A DNA stretch of 64,000 nt from Alitta virens (GCA_932294295.1 OW028584.1:35101969-35165968), one strand, 5' to 3'. Counted from the stretch's first letter, positions 1-12,440 are shown. Notes: a model not told the origin generated them from the sequence alone. Program-made: numbers and translations.

Positions 1-1255
1 CTTAACAAGATAGGGTAACTTAAGTAACTGAACTAAAACCTTTAGACCTAACCAAATAAACCAAAACACTGTCCACAATTCAATGACTTGACAATCCAAA
101 TGAAGGGTCAAAGCAACCAAGCGCATAGGTCGTTTCCATGGTGAGAAGCCTTAGTGATTCAATACAAGCCAGATTGATAATTAGGAGACCATACTACGTC
201 TCAGACTAAATAGCTTTCTTGTTAAACTCCTGTCTCCCAGGGCCCTGCACTAAGCACCAAAGACTGCTTGGGTTTTCAGACCTATTTCACCTGTACACTC
301 AGAACACTCACATAAATTGGTTATTTAATGAATATTGCCAGGGTAGCTGACCCAAGTTTGCCACATTCGAAGTCATGTCCCAGTACAATAGCTGTATTTT
401 TTTTATTCATAATATTGCTACTCAGATGGTGGTCTCATTATAACAACACTTCCAATTGACTTCATTAAAATCTGAATACAGTCCACTGCTCTGTGGTTGT
501 ATTGAGAAAAAATGCACAAAAGTTGAACTCCCCTGTCCCCCACTACTGTATACCAATAAACCTATGGCATTATAATGCATTATAATGAAGAATAATGCAT
601 TATAATTAGGAATGAGAGGTTTATCATCTCTTCATCACATCTGCCTCTGACGCTGATAACATAATAAACATAGAGCAGTGTATGCAAGACCGGACTGTAT
701 TCAGAATTTAATTCAGTCAATAAAACACCCTACCTTACCCCTGCTTCACAAGTTCACACCAGCATATATTGAGTCTTGTGATACACAGGCATTATGCAGA
801 GAAGATGAAGTGTGCTCCCAGCCCTTACATACTTGCCTACACCCTAGGTCAGCCTAATCTCCGCGGTATTTCCCCTTTCGTCTTCAATCAATCCGAAGGA
901 GGATGCGGTCATACTTTAAGGGGGGAGAGGCATTTCAAAGCAAAAGATTGCTTCGCGTCCAAGTAGCTGAATTATAACTCACTGCAAGTGCCACAGTGTG
1001 GAATTGATGTGGAAAGCTTAACTGCAAATGATGCTGCTGATCTGTCTGACGAGCTGTCTGGCTCACTTTCTATTGTACAAAAGGATGTTGCAATGAAAAA
1101 TGGCAGCCTCATCATGCATATGTATTACAAATTTGCATAATTCTCACAATAGCCTTCATTTATCACATTTTCATAGCATTTGTTTATCACAATTACGAAA
1201 GGTATTAATTGTTTATCACATCAGCCATCACGACCTTAGAAAGGTGTTATCAATC
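1..1255. other. No recognisable gene
   Basis: AT-rich intergenic or intronic sequence. There is a small cluster of cattataatg repeats at 565-610. No exon supported by homology. Confidence 0.5.
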
Positions 1256-1296
1256 AATCAGTCAATCCATCAGTCAATCAAGCAGTCAATCTATCC

Positions 1297-1327
<31 letters not shown>

Positions 1328-1445
1328 CATCTACCTATCTATCTATCAACCATCTGTTTGTCTTTCTATCTATATATCTATCTATCTATCTATCTATCTA
1401 TATATCTATCTATCTATCAACCATCTGTTTGTCTTTCTATCTATA

Positions 1446-1503
<58 letters not shown>

Positions 1504-1530
1504 CCTATCTATCTATCAACCATCTGTTTG
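1256..1530 (+). repeat. (CTAT)n microsatellite with internal higher-order units
   Basis: Long CTAT runs are interrupted by a repeated spacer, caaccatctgtttgtctttc or close, near 1346, 1418 and 1517. The preceding 1250-1280 is (CAAT/CAGT)n. All three frames stay open through it, giving spurious ORFs. Confidence 0.95.
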
Positions 1531-2030
1531 TCTGTCTCCCTATCAGTGTATTCCTTGCACTCACTATTTCAAGAAATATGTCGTTCTTCTTTCATTCTTC
1601 TACTTATATGTCATTCTCCTGAACATCTTTCTTTCTTTATAAATACTCTCACTCTTCCGTAGTCCATACCTCACTCTCGTTTCCCTCTCACTCACTCTCA
1701 CTCCCTCTCTCACTCTCTTCTCCAGTCTTCATCTAAAACTCATGAGTATGCAGGACCACGTGGGAAAACAGTCCACTATTGAGCGGAGTCTAATGCCTGC
1801 GTCTGTTTCGACCGATGGCGGCAAATACTTGGACAGCCCAGGTGGTGGGATATGGTTGTATGGTAACACTGGCACTGCTGGTAGGAAAACAACCAACTCA
1901 CCAAAACAACCAACTTACAAAACAATCTACCATGCAACCCAACCAACTGAACGACCAACAACACAACCAGCTTGAACTGTACAAAGAGAAGTTTAATACT
2001 TGAAGAGGCTACTGTCGAATTTTGGTAAGA

Positions 2031-2288
2031 GGTGGGGCCTAGCTCAGTGGTAGCGCTCTGGGCTTCCAACCACTGGATCCCGGGTTCAATTCCCGATCGA
2101 GCCTAAGTTGGATGGCTGTTTCATCCTTTATCTCATTGCCATGGTCCCTGCCTGTCCATCAGGTGCAGAAATACAGGACGTAACGCCCTAATCCACCCAC
2201 CAACCCTCATTGCCATGGTCCCTGCCTGTCCTAATTATCCCATCAGGTGCAGAAATACAGGACGTAACGCCCTAATCCACCCACCCAC
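2031..2288 (+). mobile_element. tRNA-derived SINE (family A) with perfect 16-bp target-site duplication
   Basis: The head (about 2033-2104) resembles a tRNA: box A TAGCTCAGTGG at 2040-2050 and box B GGGTTCAATTCCC at 2083-2095, with CTTCCAA in the anticodon-loop position (Gly-like). The body contains two copies, 74 bp apart, of a block from ctcattgccatggtccctgc to aggacgtaacgccctaatcc. The element is bracketed by a perfect direct repeat, TCGAATTTTGGTAAGA, at 2015-2030 and 2289-2304, showing L1-type integration. Further copies of the body are at 8589-8690, 11254-11412 and (degenerate) 51770-51850. Confidence 0.88.
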
Positions 2289-3502
2289 CCACTCGAATTT
2301 TGGTAAGAATATTCTTTACATTGGTAAAGAAGTGACATGCAAGTATTCAAAGTATATACACGTCATTCCATGAAGAGAGAATTTATAAGCAACCAAGCGA
2401 CTTACAAATAACCAATTTACCAAAATGTTCTTATTTATTTATTAAATAATGTATGATGTGATCTTAATGGAGTAGAAAGTACAATGCGAAGAATACAATT
2501 AGCTTTTAAAGTAGTCCTAAATGTCAAGAAGACTAAATAAGGAAATTTTTTATTACATGGGAGTCTGTAGCATATATCCTCAAGATGTCATTGCACACAC
2601 AATGAACTAATGAGTCAAATGAGATGAGATGACACCAAAAGAATCTGCCAAATACCTTCACAGATTCCTTCACCTGTCATTAATGAGTGCCATCCATCCC
2701 CCAGGTCTTGGATGCATCATCTGCAACTGCATAGAGACTGCATCAACAGCAGCAGCAGCAGCCTTGAGACCTGCAGGTGCTGATGCGAGTGTGGTGTGTA
2801 CCCTCTGAGCTCAGCAGCACTTACAAATATGCAGGTATGGCAATCAGGAGTCATGCAAATGTAACATCAATTTGACTACAAAGAAAGATTATGCTTGAGC
2901 TATCCACTATATGTGCACTAGAAGTAGGCAGGAATGAAAGACAAACAACAAAAACAAACGCAGCAAACTACAAAGAAAACGAGAAGAGAGAAACAAACAG
3001 AGCATCATCCATTGATTGACTGGTTCATGTCGCCTCTCACACACCTTGAATACACAGTGTTGCTTGTGCATCTTTGCCATACATCCATATAAGGTAGATA
3101 AACCACTCGAAATTAATGCACAACCATGCGGTAACTTCCCTTTAAAAGTCTCACGAGCCACATGATAATGTATTGCACAGAATGAGTGGGACACTTTCCT
3201 TTTCTCAGCATAGATACTTAATACAAGTGACAGTGCTACAACACCAATTTCTAGAAATGATATCCCGTTGAAGTTACCCTTCGAAAGGTTCGAGCCGACT
3301 CGTGGCAAGGGTGGTAACACTGCGGGTGACGACCTCAAACCCCAGTGGCCAACACAGGGCTCTGCCCAATGCACACTCCAGTTATGCCTGTCTAGCTATC
3401 CCATACCTAGCATATTTACAGACGCAAATGACTTCGTTATACAACATGTCATAAAACAATGTCACTAATCGACTTACTAACTGTTGAAGCTATGCTCGTA
3501 AA

Positions 3503-3571
3503 GCGGCAAGAATTGAACCCAGACCTGCACCTGGCAAAACTGGTACCACTTGACCACTCAGCCGCACCAGA
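3503..3571 (-). mobile_element. tRNA-like SINE head
   Basis: On the minus strand, box A is GCTGAGTGGTCAAGTGGTACC and box B is GGGTTCAATTC, spaced as in a tRNA-derived (Ser/Leu-like) head. The body could not be matched to families A to C. Confidence 0.5.
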
Positions 3572-4311
3572 ATACACAGTCTATGAAAATAAGATGTCAA
3601 AAAGTGCCCTGGAGCACAGACATGGATTTCTTAGTACACCAAAGATCAACAACTGCCCTTTTTGGATATTTGTTCTTGTTTTGGTCTTTCCTTAAAGTGG
3701 TCACGAACACTTGTCTGGGATTATGGGGTTCAGAGGGCACTGCCCTTCCGCCATTTTGTCCAGGGTATTATATTACCCCCTCTGGCGACCGTCGGCGACA
3801 TTACTAACAGTAGTAGAGAGTATGGCATCAAAAGGAATTAGTGCTGACAGAAGTGATCCGCAGTTCTGCACTTAGTGGCACTAGACATTTCAGGCTTACC
3901 TGGTAGGTGCTTTAGACGAGCTCTAGTCCTCCTGACCAAAGACCATACCCTGAGAGCATACAGATGTTTGGGGCGATGGAATCTGTGTGAAATTCCAAGG
4001 TTCTGCATGTCATTAAGTCTCCACTTATTCCAGTACTTAACGAAGGGAGGTGATGGAATTTGCCAAGATTATTGAGTTTTCCAGGCTCTCCCATGCTACT
4101 GTGTGGATGTGGTAGTGCAGATGTGTTGCTGTAATAGGTTCATGACACTCTTAAACAAGTTAATTCCACCATCAACAGTCTATTAATTAGAGATACTAAA
4201 GTTTGAAGTTACACATACCCAAGTCTGGGGTCTTGTACTTGCTTCAGCATGGACACCTTATACAAGGCACTGCCAATTTGAAACCTCATATAAAATCATC
4301 CAAGTTCACAA

Positions 4312-4380
4312 TTCCGTGACTTGGATTCAAACTCAGGACTCGCAGAGAAGCTCATTAGCACTCTGACCACTAGGCCACAA
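4312..4380 (-). mobile_element. tRNA-like SINE head
   Basis: On the minus strand, TGTGGCCTAGTGGTCAGAG (box A) is followed about 45 bp later by GAGTTTGAATCC (box B). No matching body is recognised. Confidence 0.5.
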
Positions 4381-5317
4381 GATAATGATGCTGATTTATT
4401 ATTTCATGTACACTCTTTTTGGTAAATCTGAATGACTTTGGAAATCATCATATTGTTCACCCTGAACTGATAATAGAGACAGTGATTTTACAGTTACCCT
4501 ACCAGTACTTCAGCAAGGAAATTCATTATCTTTTACACACAAAACGAAACAACATATTCATGGCCAAATGTGCCACGTGCGTTTTCCATGAGAAGGATAA
4601 ACGCATGGAAAATGCATGGTTTTTGCCTATTTAAAATGAGGTGAAAACCAAATAGCACATTTGGCCATGTAGGCTACTGTTGTTTCATCAGATAATTTCT
4701 TGTTTCATCTGTGAGCACATAATATATAATATTTAATTATATTTCTCAATATCCAATTCATCCTGAACTGCTTGATCGTATCTATCTTCCGCTCTCACTG
4801 TAAGACAGACAAAGATTGCTTATCTTGGAAATACTTTACTTTTTGACAAGACTTGGGGATTAATGTTGGTCATAAGAATAAGAGAAAGATAAATGAATTC
4901 ACCCAGGCTCGTTAGTCTTTTAATATATCAAGCATCTGGTACAGCAAGAGGTCAACGACCTTAATTGGCAGAATTCAATTTGCCACTCCTGATACATGGG
5001 AGTGTTTGTGGCCCCTGCCTCTGGTCAGTGGTCAGTCTGGACATTTGAAGTCGTGAATGAACACACAAGGGTCACACATTCACACCAAATGTCCAGTGGA
5101 CTTAGCTTGACCGTCACTGGACCCAGGAGAACAATGAGTGATGTCACAATAAAGGACAATACAACAATGTGTGCCAGATAGTTTACAAATTGTTTTGGAG
5201 AATTTTACTGTAGCTTACAAGAACTGGCATTCCTTCTAGTTGATCTATATTAGTATTGTCTGATAAAAGCTAAAATTACAATGAAATAACGCCAAAACCA
5301 CATCAAGTAAAACTCTA

Positions 5318-5640
5318 TTTGAGTCTCTTCACTGAGCAGCCCTGAATTCAGCAGGACATAATTCTTTCTTCCCCTCTTATTACTCATTTTGCTTTTCAGA
5401 CATAGAAAACCATAACCCACAGATTCAATAAATATAACTTTCTCAAGCAAATAACAAAAATCAATTGAATGATAAGATGCAAATATACATTAAAATGCAC
5501 TACAAATACTGCTGCTAGGATGCACTTTGCTTCAGCCAATCAGAGTCAATGGTTGGAACATTTTCAGCCAATAGAATTGCCGTATTCTGTCATAGCCACC
5601 TGGTGGAAATACAGAGAACCTTCCGTGAAAATCCACTATT
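5318..5640 (-). repeat. Dispersed ~320-bp repeat, copy 1
   Basis: The reverse complement aligns along its length with 53625-53938: atagtggattttcacggaag, tctctgtatttccaccaggt, gctgaagcaaagtgcatcct, agcagcagtattt, gtctgaaaagcaaaatg, tgctgaattcagggctg. Both copies keep an open frame across the last 120 bp, but the differences include many replacement changes, so coding is doubtful. Probably an unclassified interspersed element. Confidence 0.7.
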
Positions 5641-5945
5641 CACAGTAATTGTTTTACTAAGTTTAGCAATTATAATCAGCATAGTACAAGTGAGACAATG
5701 CGATTGGCTCAAAAATTTGTTATTTGGCTGCAATAGATTCCAACTTTCTGAATTGATTCATTCCCAAGAAGATCATTTGAATGTCAGGATTTAACAGACA
5801 TCCCCAAGGCGAGGTGCCGCAAGGACACGCAATTACCCAATAATTATCCTTGAATATCTTTCCACTTTTTTGACATATGTCCTCATTTCTTTCTCTTTCG
5901 GGATTATCAAGTGTGTGGCTTTCTGAACATGGAGAAGTCTATTAA

Positions 5946-5993
5946 CAGGGGCATCAGTTTCTCTAGCAGTGAGGGGGGGGGATGCAGGCCTAC

Positions 5994-6024
<31 letters not shown>

Positions 6025-6433
6025 GCCTGTCTGTCTAGCTGTCTGACCATACCTTCTCCTCCTGCAAGTGCCTGTAAACGACATGGACACTTGTCAGGAG
6101 GTTAAGTTAGGGTTGAATCATCTTTGATGCCAAACGTTTTTCCTCAGTTTTTTTATTTCTGCTTTTTTATTTATTTTTCATTAATTAATTTTTATGCAGG
6201 TAGACCATAATTATTTAAAACATATGATTTGAAGTTTACAACAAAGCACAAAACTCCCAAAACGAATATTTGTAGATAAAAAATGAAATTTAAAGGTACT
6301 TTCGTTTGTGCACTTTAGGGGGTTGGGTGGGGCCCTGGGGAAGGATGATTGGATTGATCATCCCCTTCTTCCCAAATTTGAGGGGGGGGGGCATATCTCC
6401 CCCCTCCCAATCCAACCTATATCGACGCCCCTG
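5946..6433. mobile_element. Candidate hAT-type element, about 0.49 kb
   Basis: It starts CAGGGGCATCAG and ends CGACGCCCCTG (reverse complement CAGGGGCGTCG). Flanks are tctattaa (5938-5945) and tctataat (6434-6441), identical at 6 of 8 positions, as for an aged 8-bp duplication. The interior includes a (TCTG)n microsatellite at about 5995-6040 and G/C runs near 6380-6410. Weaker than the 36.5 kb case because the duplication is imperfect. Confidence 0.45.
5993..6045 (+). repeat. (TCTG)n microsatellite
   Basis: About 12 TCTG/TCTA/CCTG units inside the candidate hAT element at 5946-6433. Confidence 0.9.
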
Positions 6434-8117
6434 TCTATAATTATTTCATTTTGTGGTATCATGAAAATATGACCTGATCCAATGGACTGATTTTTTAAGT
6501 AATTTCCATGACATTATTACAAATTCGATTGCAAAAAGTCGAAGTCATAATGCACTCGAACAGACATGTTTATTTCAACTTTTATGGAAAGCGCATGCGA
6601 TTAACCAACTTTTGAGTTAGTCATAAAGCAAACGAAAAACTTATGTCCAGAATAACAAGATAGTTATTATACAGAAACGAATACAATTTAATTTGCGATA
6701 TGCCACACAGTAACTATCTGCTTTAACCTCAAGAAACCACCAGGTAAATCATTATAAACTATCTAGAGCAAAGGATGAAGAAAACTAAAATGATGACGAG
6801 GTCTTATATTTAATGATACAGCTTCTGGGGCTGAAATGTAGGCTACACTCAAGGAACCATACTCATGTTGACAAAACCAGGCTGACAATGACCTCTGCGG
6901 CAAGAGTACAACGCATTAATTAGTCACATAAAGTAGCTGGGATGCGCCCATAAAATTAATCAAGCAAGACTTGACAAAGTTTTTATGCCTTCCGCCTTCC
7001 ATGATAAATGGCAATGAATGACATCAGGCTGTTCACTGCACCTGTTTGGCTGCTTTCTTGACTGCATGCTTCTTTTTTTGATTGATTGAATCCTCGTGTT
7101 GCAAGTTCTCTCATTGGTTAGGAGACTTGATCTATTGTTTGGTTGGTTGGTTGGTTGGTTGGTTGGTTGGTTGGTTGGTTGCTTGGTTGCTTGGTTGCTT
7201 GGTTGGTTGCTTGTTTAGTTAGTTGATTGCTTTGATTTGCTTAAATTAGTTTGTTGAGTTATCCTAACAAGTTTGTTTGTTTGTTTGTTTGTTTGTTTGT
7301 CACCTATACCTTGATAGTCTGCACGTCTCATGCGTTCCAGTTTTTCTTTGCTATGATTCTAATATTGCTCTTAAAGTTTTGTGGCTTGTGATTTCACCCT
7401 ACACTTCTACTGATTACTTTTCTGTTGGTTTAATTCTTGCTTATTTACAAAATTCCTGATGTTATTGCTTCATGGTAACCAGGAATGTCGACCGCCTTGC
7501 CAGTTTCTTATTTTTCTCCGTTTGAGAATTAGCCATCACTCATGCTTGTTTGCTTGCTAGCTTGCTAAGCTACATGTTTACTTGCATGAATTGCAATTAC
7601 GTTCTATTTACTCATTATCCAGTTAACTAATTACAGTTATGCAAGTCAATGCTGTGTGCTAATTCTGCTGGAGTACAAGTGTGCTATTGACTTGAGCACT
7701 GTCTTTTTATTTTGTTTGCCATGTCAACTGCCAACCTATAGCCAGCTTCACTAAAGCCAAGCAACTTCTGTGCAATTTCCTGGGAGCCTACTCGGCAATA
7801 ACATGACGCTGCTCTCTTGCTCTCTTGCAAGCACTCTGGCAGGCACTCGTGCTCAACTGGTGACATTCACGTGCTCAACTCGTGACAATGTCGTGCAGAA
7901 CACGTGGAGACACTTGTCATGATCCTTTGAATAGCAATTCTTGACAGGATTGCAATTACCCTCTGGTCTCTTGAGGCAAACATGCAAGAGTTACCAGTCT
8001 TACAGAGAGGGCTTACCGTCAAAAGGTCCAAGGTGTGCCACAGGGTGCTGCTGCATGTTGGAAAGCAGTTGTGTGGCTTCTGATTCAATATTAAGCACTT
8101 TGTAATTGCATTGTCTA
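6434..8117. other. Intergenic with microsatellites
   Basis: Besides the GGTT/GTTT arrays near 7.14-7.30 kb, no gene or matched repeat is seen. Confidence 0.45.
7138..7300 (+). repeat. (GGTT)n and (GTTT)n microsatellites
   Basis: GGTT units run from 7138 to about 7215 with GCTT variants, followed after a short gap by six or more GTTT units at 7271-7300. Confidence 0.93.
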
Positions 8118-8412
8118 AATGCTACTGGGTCTGAAGCTTAGTTAGCTTATATGACCAGTTGACAGAGGCAGACATAACAATGAGATGATAAAGCTTAGAA
8201 TGCACACCATTTACCCTATGGATGGGGTATTTTACTTCCCTCAGAATAGACACTGAGTAAACTGCACCTCCAATTTAACGTCTCGTGAGATCGACATCCA
8301 GCTGCTGGGATGCAGCTCATGAAGATGGTCCGGACCAGGGATCGAACCCGGGACCTTCAGCAGAGCTGGCTAATATGGAAATTGCAGATGCCTTAACCCT
8401 CCGGCATTGCAC
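8118..8412 (-). mobile_element. tRNA-derived SINE (family B), copy 1
   Basis: Plus-strand order: tactgggtctgaagctta, tatgaccagttgacagaggc, gagatcgacatccagctg, then GGGATCGAACCCGGGACC (reverse complement is a strong box B, GGTTCGATCCC). It shares this whole order with 14622-14925. Tail parts in the other orientation occur at 40745-41012 and 45940-46115. Confidence 0.8.
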
Positions 8413-8588
8413 TGAACCATAGTTTTTTTTTTTTGGAGGGGGGGGGGGGCTTTTATTTTCATGCTCTTAGCATTGCCAATGAAATATTTCACATGAAAAC
8501 TAGATGTGATTCAGGTCATGAATAGCTTAGAGTCTAGGTTTCTAACCCAGGACCCTCACAGTTGTTGGCTACCATATAAACCACTAAC

Positions 8589-8690
8589 GCTGTTTCATCC
8601 TTTATCTTTTTGCCATGGTCCCTGCTGTCCTAATTAGCCCATCAGGTGCAGAAATACAGGACGTAAAACCCTAATCCACCCACCCGCATC
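8589..8690 (+). mobile_element. SINE family A body fragment, abutting a minus-strand tRNA-like head (8500-8588)
   Basis: The stretch ctgtttcatcctttatc, tgccatggtccctg, catcaggtgcagaaatacag and ccctaatccacccacc matches the body of the 2.1 kb SINE without its head. Immediately left, 8500-8588 contains a head-like sequence in the opposite orientation (box-B-like gtttctaacccagg, box-A-like accatataaaccactaac), so two elements abut or one was rearranged. Confidence 0.65.
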
Positions 8691-9984
8691 AACCCACTAA
8701 CTACACAATGTGCTAGATATAAAAAATCAAAGAAGCATCGTCTCTATGCAGGTCTTAACAGGTCTATATTACATGAAGCAACACACCACACGTGTTTCCT
8801 CTTGTATAAATGTTTTGCCTTCTTACCAGATCATTTCCTGTTCCTACCAACCTTATTCAGCATTCTGTTTGTGATTTGCAGAGAGCATAGCACTGATTCT
8901 ATTCAATCCTAGTCATTGCCTATTCCTATGACTCCATTGTTATGAGTGCAGTGAACTCTACTTTTAATTACCTGCAAAAAACATCATCTATTCACTAGTT
9001 ACAATGCAGTGAACAGGAACTGTGTACTCTATTTGTCAACCTATTAAGTGCATGAGTAAACATGCACAATTTCTGTCGTTGCTATGATCCTTTGGCAAGT
9101 AATCACTGATTCAGCCTCAATGATTAATCCTCTGATCAATTGTCATGATCTCACCTGACATAGTGTGTCAAGTGATGCCTGCCAAGGGAGGACTCAGTCC
9201 AAGTTGACAAGATGCCAAGTTCACCATCTATGGCATCTTAGTGCTGCTGCAGCATCATTTGGCTGTATCTTTTTGTTGGGAAAATCCAGTAGGGAGTAAG
9301 AAGTCAAGGTGACCTATCTCAGGTATCTGAGTCACCCAATACAATTCTATGCACATACAATGCAATACAGGGATTGCAGTAACTGTTGTTGAAACAAAAA
9401 GAAGCAGTGACTATATACTACAGTACTAGTGGCTGACTACTACGTATGTTTTGTCAACAGACAACCTGTGTTAAACGACCACTCAATGAATTAAAAGTTG
9501 GGTCATTTAAGACAGGTGACGGCACATCAATAAATCAATGCAATTTCAGCGCAGGAGAGTTGCATGTAGGCGTCGGTTACACCAGCTGGCCTTTTTACAC
9601 AGGTTTATGGCAGGTTGCACATAATGTTTGCCTATTTAATTGTGGCTGACACAGTTCAGCACAGCTTTTAATGGTAATTGACCTTTAGCACCATCCTCTA
9701 GTATTGTACAAATCTTCTACCAGTTTACGTGTTCAGAAAACAATAATAATGTTGAAGTTGTCCTATGTTAAAATATATTGCTTGTAATTGTATATACTAT
9801 AAATAAATAAAATCAATCAATCAAATTGTCTGACTGCCCTGAATAACTAAATGGCTGACTGTAATGCATCCTAACACTGACTGACTACCTTGGATGGATA
9901 CACGTTATGATTAAAAGTATATGCTCCCAGAAAATATGCCATGTTGGCTTTATGTTGGCTCAATGTCATCACTGTTGGTTCAAT

Positions 9985-10275
9985 GTAAAGGTAAAGGCAG
10001 GAGTGGTGTTCACTGAACCAACCGGTGGACCTGTTCAAGCATGAGCCTTTCACAACTCCCTGGGGAGTATACAGCCCCTTACACAGAATAACCTGCAGGG
10101 GGCTAAGCACTCTACAATTGCCATCACTATCCATAGCCAGCTCCCCATTTACACCTGGGTGGAGTGGAGCAAAGAGTTATGGAGGTTCTGCTCAGTTCCT
10201 TCATGCCATGGTGGGGGTTTGAACCCACAACTTAGTGTTAGCAGGCGTGCACCTTACCACTCGACCATGGCATCT
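9985..10275 (-). mobile_element. tRNA-derived SINE (family C), copy 1
   Basis: Plus strand: cacaactccctggggagtat, acctgcagggggctaagcac, tgccatcactatccatag, then GGGTTTGAACCCACAAC and GCACCTTACCACTCGACCATGG, which reverse-complement to box B and box A of a tRNA-like head at the right end. It shares the central blocks with 14955-15240. Confidence 0.75.
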
Positions 10276-10637
10276 CAAAAATGTAGGCTCAGTATCGGCC
10301 CAGTATCGGCCCACCAATGGCACGAAGCCAGCCTAATTCAAGATAATATCTACTCGTTTTTTTTTCAGTCATGATAATTCATTCAAAACATGGAACAGAA
10401 CAAAACAGATATAAAATCTTAGCAATAAATCAAATTCCAGTTATGTAATGATAAAAACACCTCTCTGCAGCTAACAACTATCTTCCCGGATGATACTTTT
10501 TGCCTTCTCGTCAACATAACAGCTATTTGTCATGGTCACAGGGAAACAACAGAAATTGAATTTCGAAAATAAATATAGCATAACAAACACTAAATGGAAT
10601 TTAATACTACGAAAGTGTCACTTTCATGCAGTTAGAA

Positions 10638-10755
10638 AGCTGAATCAGAATCAGAATATGTTTTATTGTCCTTTCATATACAAGTAAACAAAATAAAGTA
10701 GTGCATAAATATTTGAAGGACTGGGGACTACTTTAGAACAAGGTTTTGACGTTAT
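10638..10755 (-). repeat. Dispersed repeat, probable non-LTR 3' end (copy 1)
   Basis: Plus strand: gaatcagaatcagaatatg, ttttattgtcctttcatata, aagtaaacaaaataaagtag, aaggactggggactacttta, cgttatcaagtgg. The same order occurs at 29326-29455. On the minus strand it ends AATAAAAC followed by (ATTCTG)n, typical of a non-LTR 3' terminus. Confidence 0.65.
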
Positions 10756-11253
10756 CAAGTGGTGCTCATGAGGTTTGACTAATCACCATGTTTGAAAAAA
10801 AAATATGATTGAAATTTTTTTAGAAATTCATTTTAAATCCTACACTATTGACTATACTGCAGTTGACTTTAGTTTTAGAGAAAGTACAATGACTGACTAA
10901 AAAGGCTGAGAAGACTACTACTGACTACTTGATTACAATGGCTGACTAAAAGGGCTGACTACAGATTCTGTACAGCATGGACAATGCATAACTCTCGGAA
11001 GTCCCTACAACCCTTGGCCAGGAGAGAGAGATGGTAGAAGGACGAAAGTGCTTCCTGTCAGAGGTCATTGACCTCTTTGCAGAACTTTGACAGGCATACG
11101 AACGTGTGTATCAAACTAAGAGGCTGCCACAAAGACATATGACCTTTTTGAAAGTTAGTGAATACCAAAAGGAATTTAATTAGGTTTGGCATCCACACTA
11201 TATTACTTTAACCCCTAGGGTGGGGCCCTTCACTTGCCTCACAGGTGGATTTG

Positions 11254-11432
11254 GGCGGGTGGATTAAGGCTATACGTCCTGTATTTCTGCACCTGATGGG
11301 CTAATTAGGACAGGCAGGGACCATGGCAATGAGATGATGGATGAAACAGCCATCCAACTTAAGCTCAACCGGGAATTTAACCCGGGATCCAGTGGTTGGA
11401 AGCCCAGTGCGCCAAATGCACGTAGAGCCAGT
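11254..11432 (-). mobile_element. SINE family A, second copy
   Basis: Reverse complement of the 2.0-2.3 kb SINE: gggcgggtggattaaggc, gtcctgtatttctgcacctg, ggacaggcagggaccatgg, then the tRNA-like head with GGGATCCAGTGGTTGGAAGC. Only a single copy of the body block is present, so the tandem block at 2.1-2.28 kb is a duplication rather than the family norm. Box A is decayed. Confidence 0.8.
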
Positions 11433-12060
11433 AGACAGTTGATTTGCTGTGATGCAAGGCCCAGATAATTCTTACAAATAGCTACAAGTTGAAACGTGGC
11501 TCATAAACAGTTGGGAATCAATGGCTGAACAAAAAATACTAAAGTTAATAGTTCAATTTTACATGAAATTGTAAACTGAGCATTATAGTTCAGACACCAT
11601 GTGTTGGGATTAGACCGAAACGCACCACTTTCATCACATCATATCAGCATTTACCAAGCATGTTCTTGTGTTTATCGCAATGCTAACCACTTCCAGTAAA
11701 AGTCAGACGAATTCGGCTCAGGAAGATATCCCTTCAATTTCACACATCACATGTCAACATCAGCAGGTAACCAGGAAGTGAGCGTCCTTAGCAACGACAT
11801 GTAGGTCAAAGGTCAGCATGCTAATCGCTCATTGATCATGTGACCTCTAGGTCATTGACCTAAGCTGTGATCATGATGTGTGGACCTAATGTCCAGGTCA
11901 GGTAAATGTCGTATGAAGGTCAGATAATTTCCACCCTGCGAATGGCAAAGATAATATCCCTCCCCACATAGATCACCTGTAGATGGTCCGATGAACCTGT
12001 GACCTGTGACCTTACCAAGCACGAGTCTCACTCAATACCATGCCTTTCTTTGCATTGACC

Positions 12061-12440
12061 TGTCTTTCTATCTATCTATATATCTATCTATCTGGATATC
12101 TATATATCTATCTGGATATCTATCTATCTATCTATCTGGCTACCTATCTGGCTATCTATCTGGCTATCTATCTATCTGTCTATCTATCTGGGTTTCTAGC
12201 TATCTATCTGGCTATCTAGCTAGCTATCTATCTGGCTATCTAGCTAGCTATTTATCTGGCTATCTATCAATCTATCTATCTACCTATCTGGCTATCTATC
12301 TGGCTATCTATCTATCTGTCTATCTATCTGGGTTTCTAGCTATCTATCTGGCTATCTAGCTAGCTATTTATCTGGCTATCTATCAATCTATCTATCTACC
12401 TCTCTGGCTATCTAGCTGGCTATCTATCTATCTATCTATC
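12061..12440 (+). repeat. (CTAT/CTGG)n microsatellite with ~140-bp higher-order duplication
   Basis: CTAT units are mixed with CTGG and CTAG. The block tggctatctatctatctgtc...gggtttctagc at 12161 recurs at 12301, an exact 140-bp offset, showing a segmental duplication within the array. Confidence 0.95.

Larger units (their letters stand above)
2305..5317. other. Intergenic, only SINE heads recognised
   Basis: Apart from tRNA-like heads at 3503-3571 and 4312-4380 I see no gene. Open frames such as 2907-3374 (minus) have no recognisable domain. Confidence 0.45.

Noticed and set aside
1100..1662. Three overlapping open frames rich in Leu-Ser-Ile-Tyr
   Set aside because: They are translations of a CTAT microsatellite, open in all three frames.
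2033..2104. Functional tRNA-Gly gene
   Set aside because: Box A and B are good but the anticodon stem pairs poorly, and the sequence is the head of a SINE with a target-site duplication and related copies.
5549..5794. ORF with a hydrophobic segment (possible small membrane protein)
   Set aside because: It overlaps a dispersed repeat on the other strand and has no homologous frame in the second copy.
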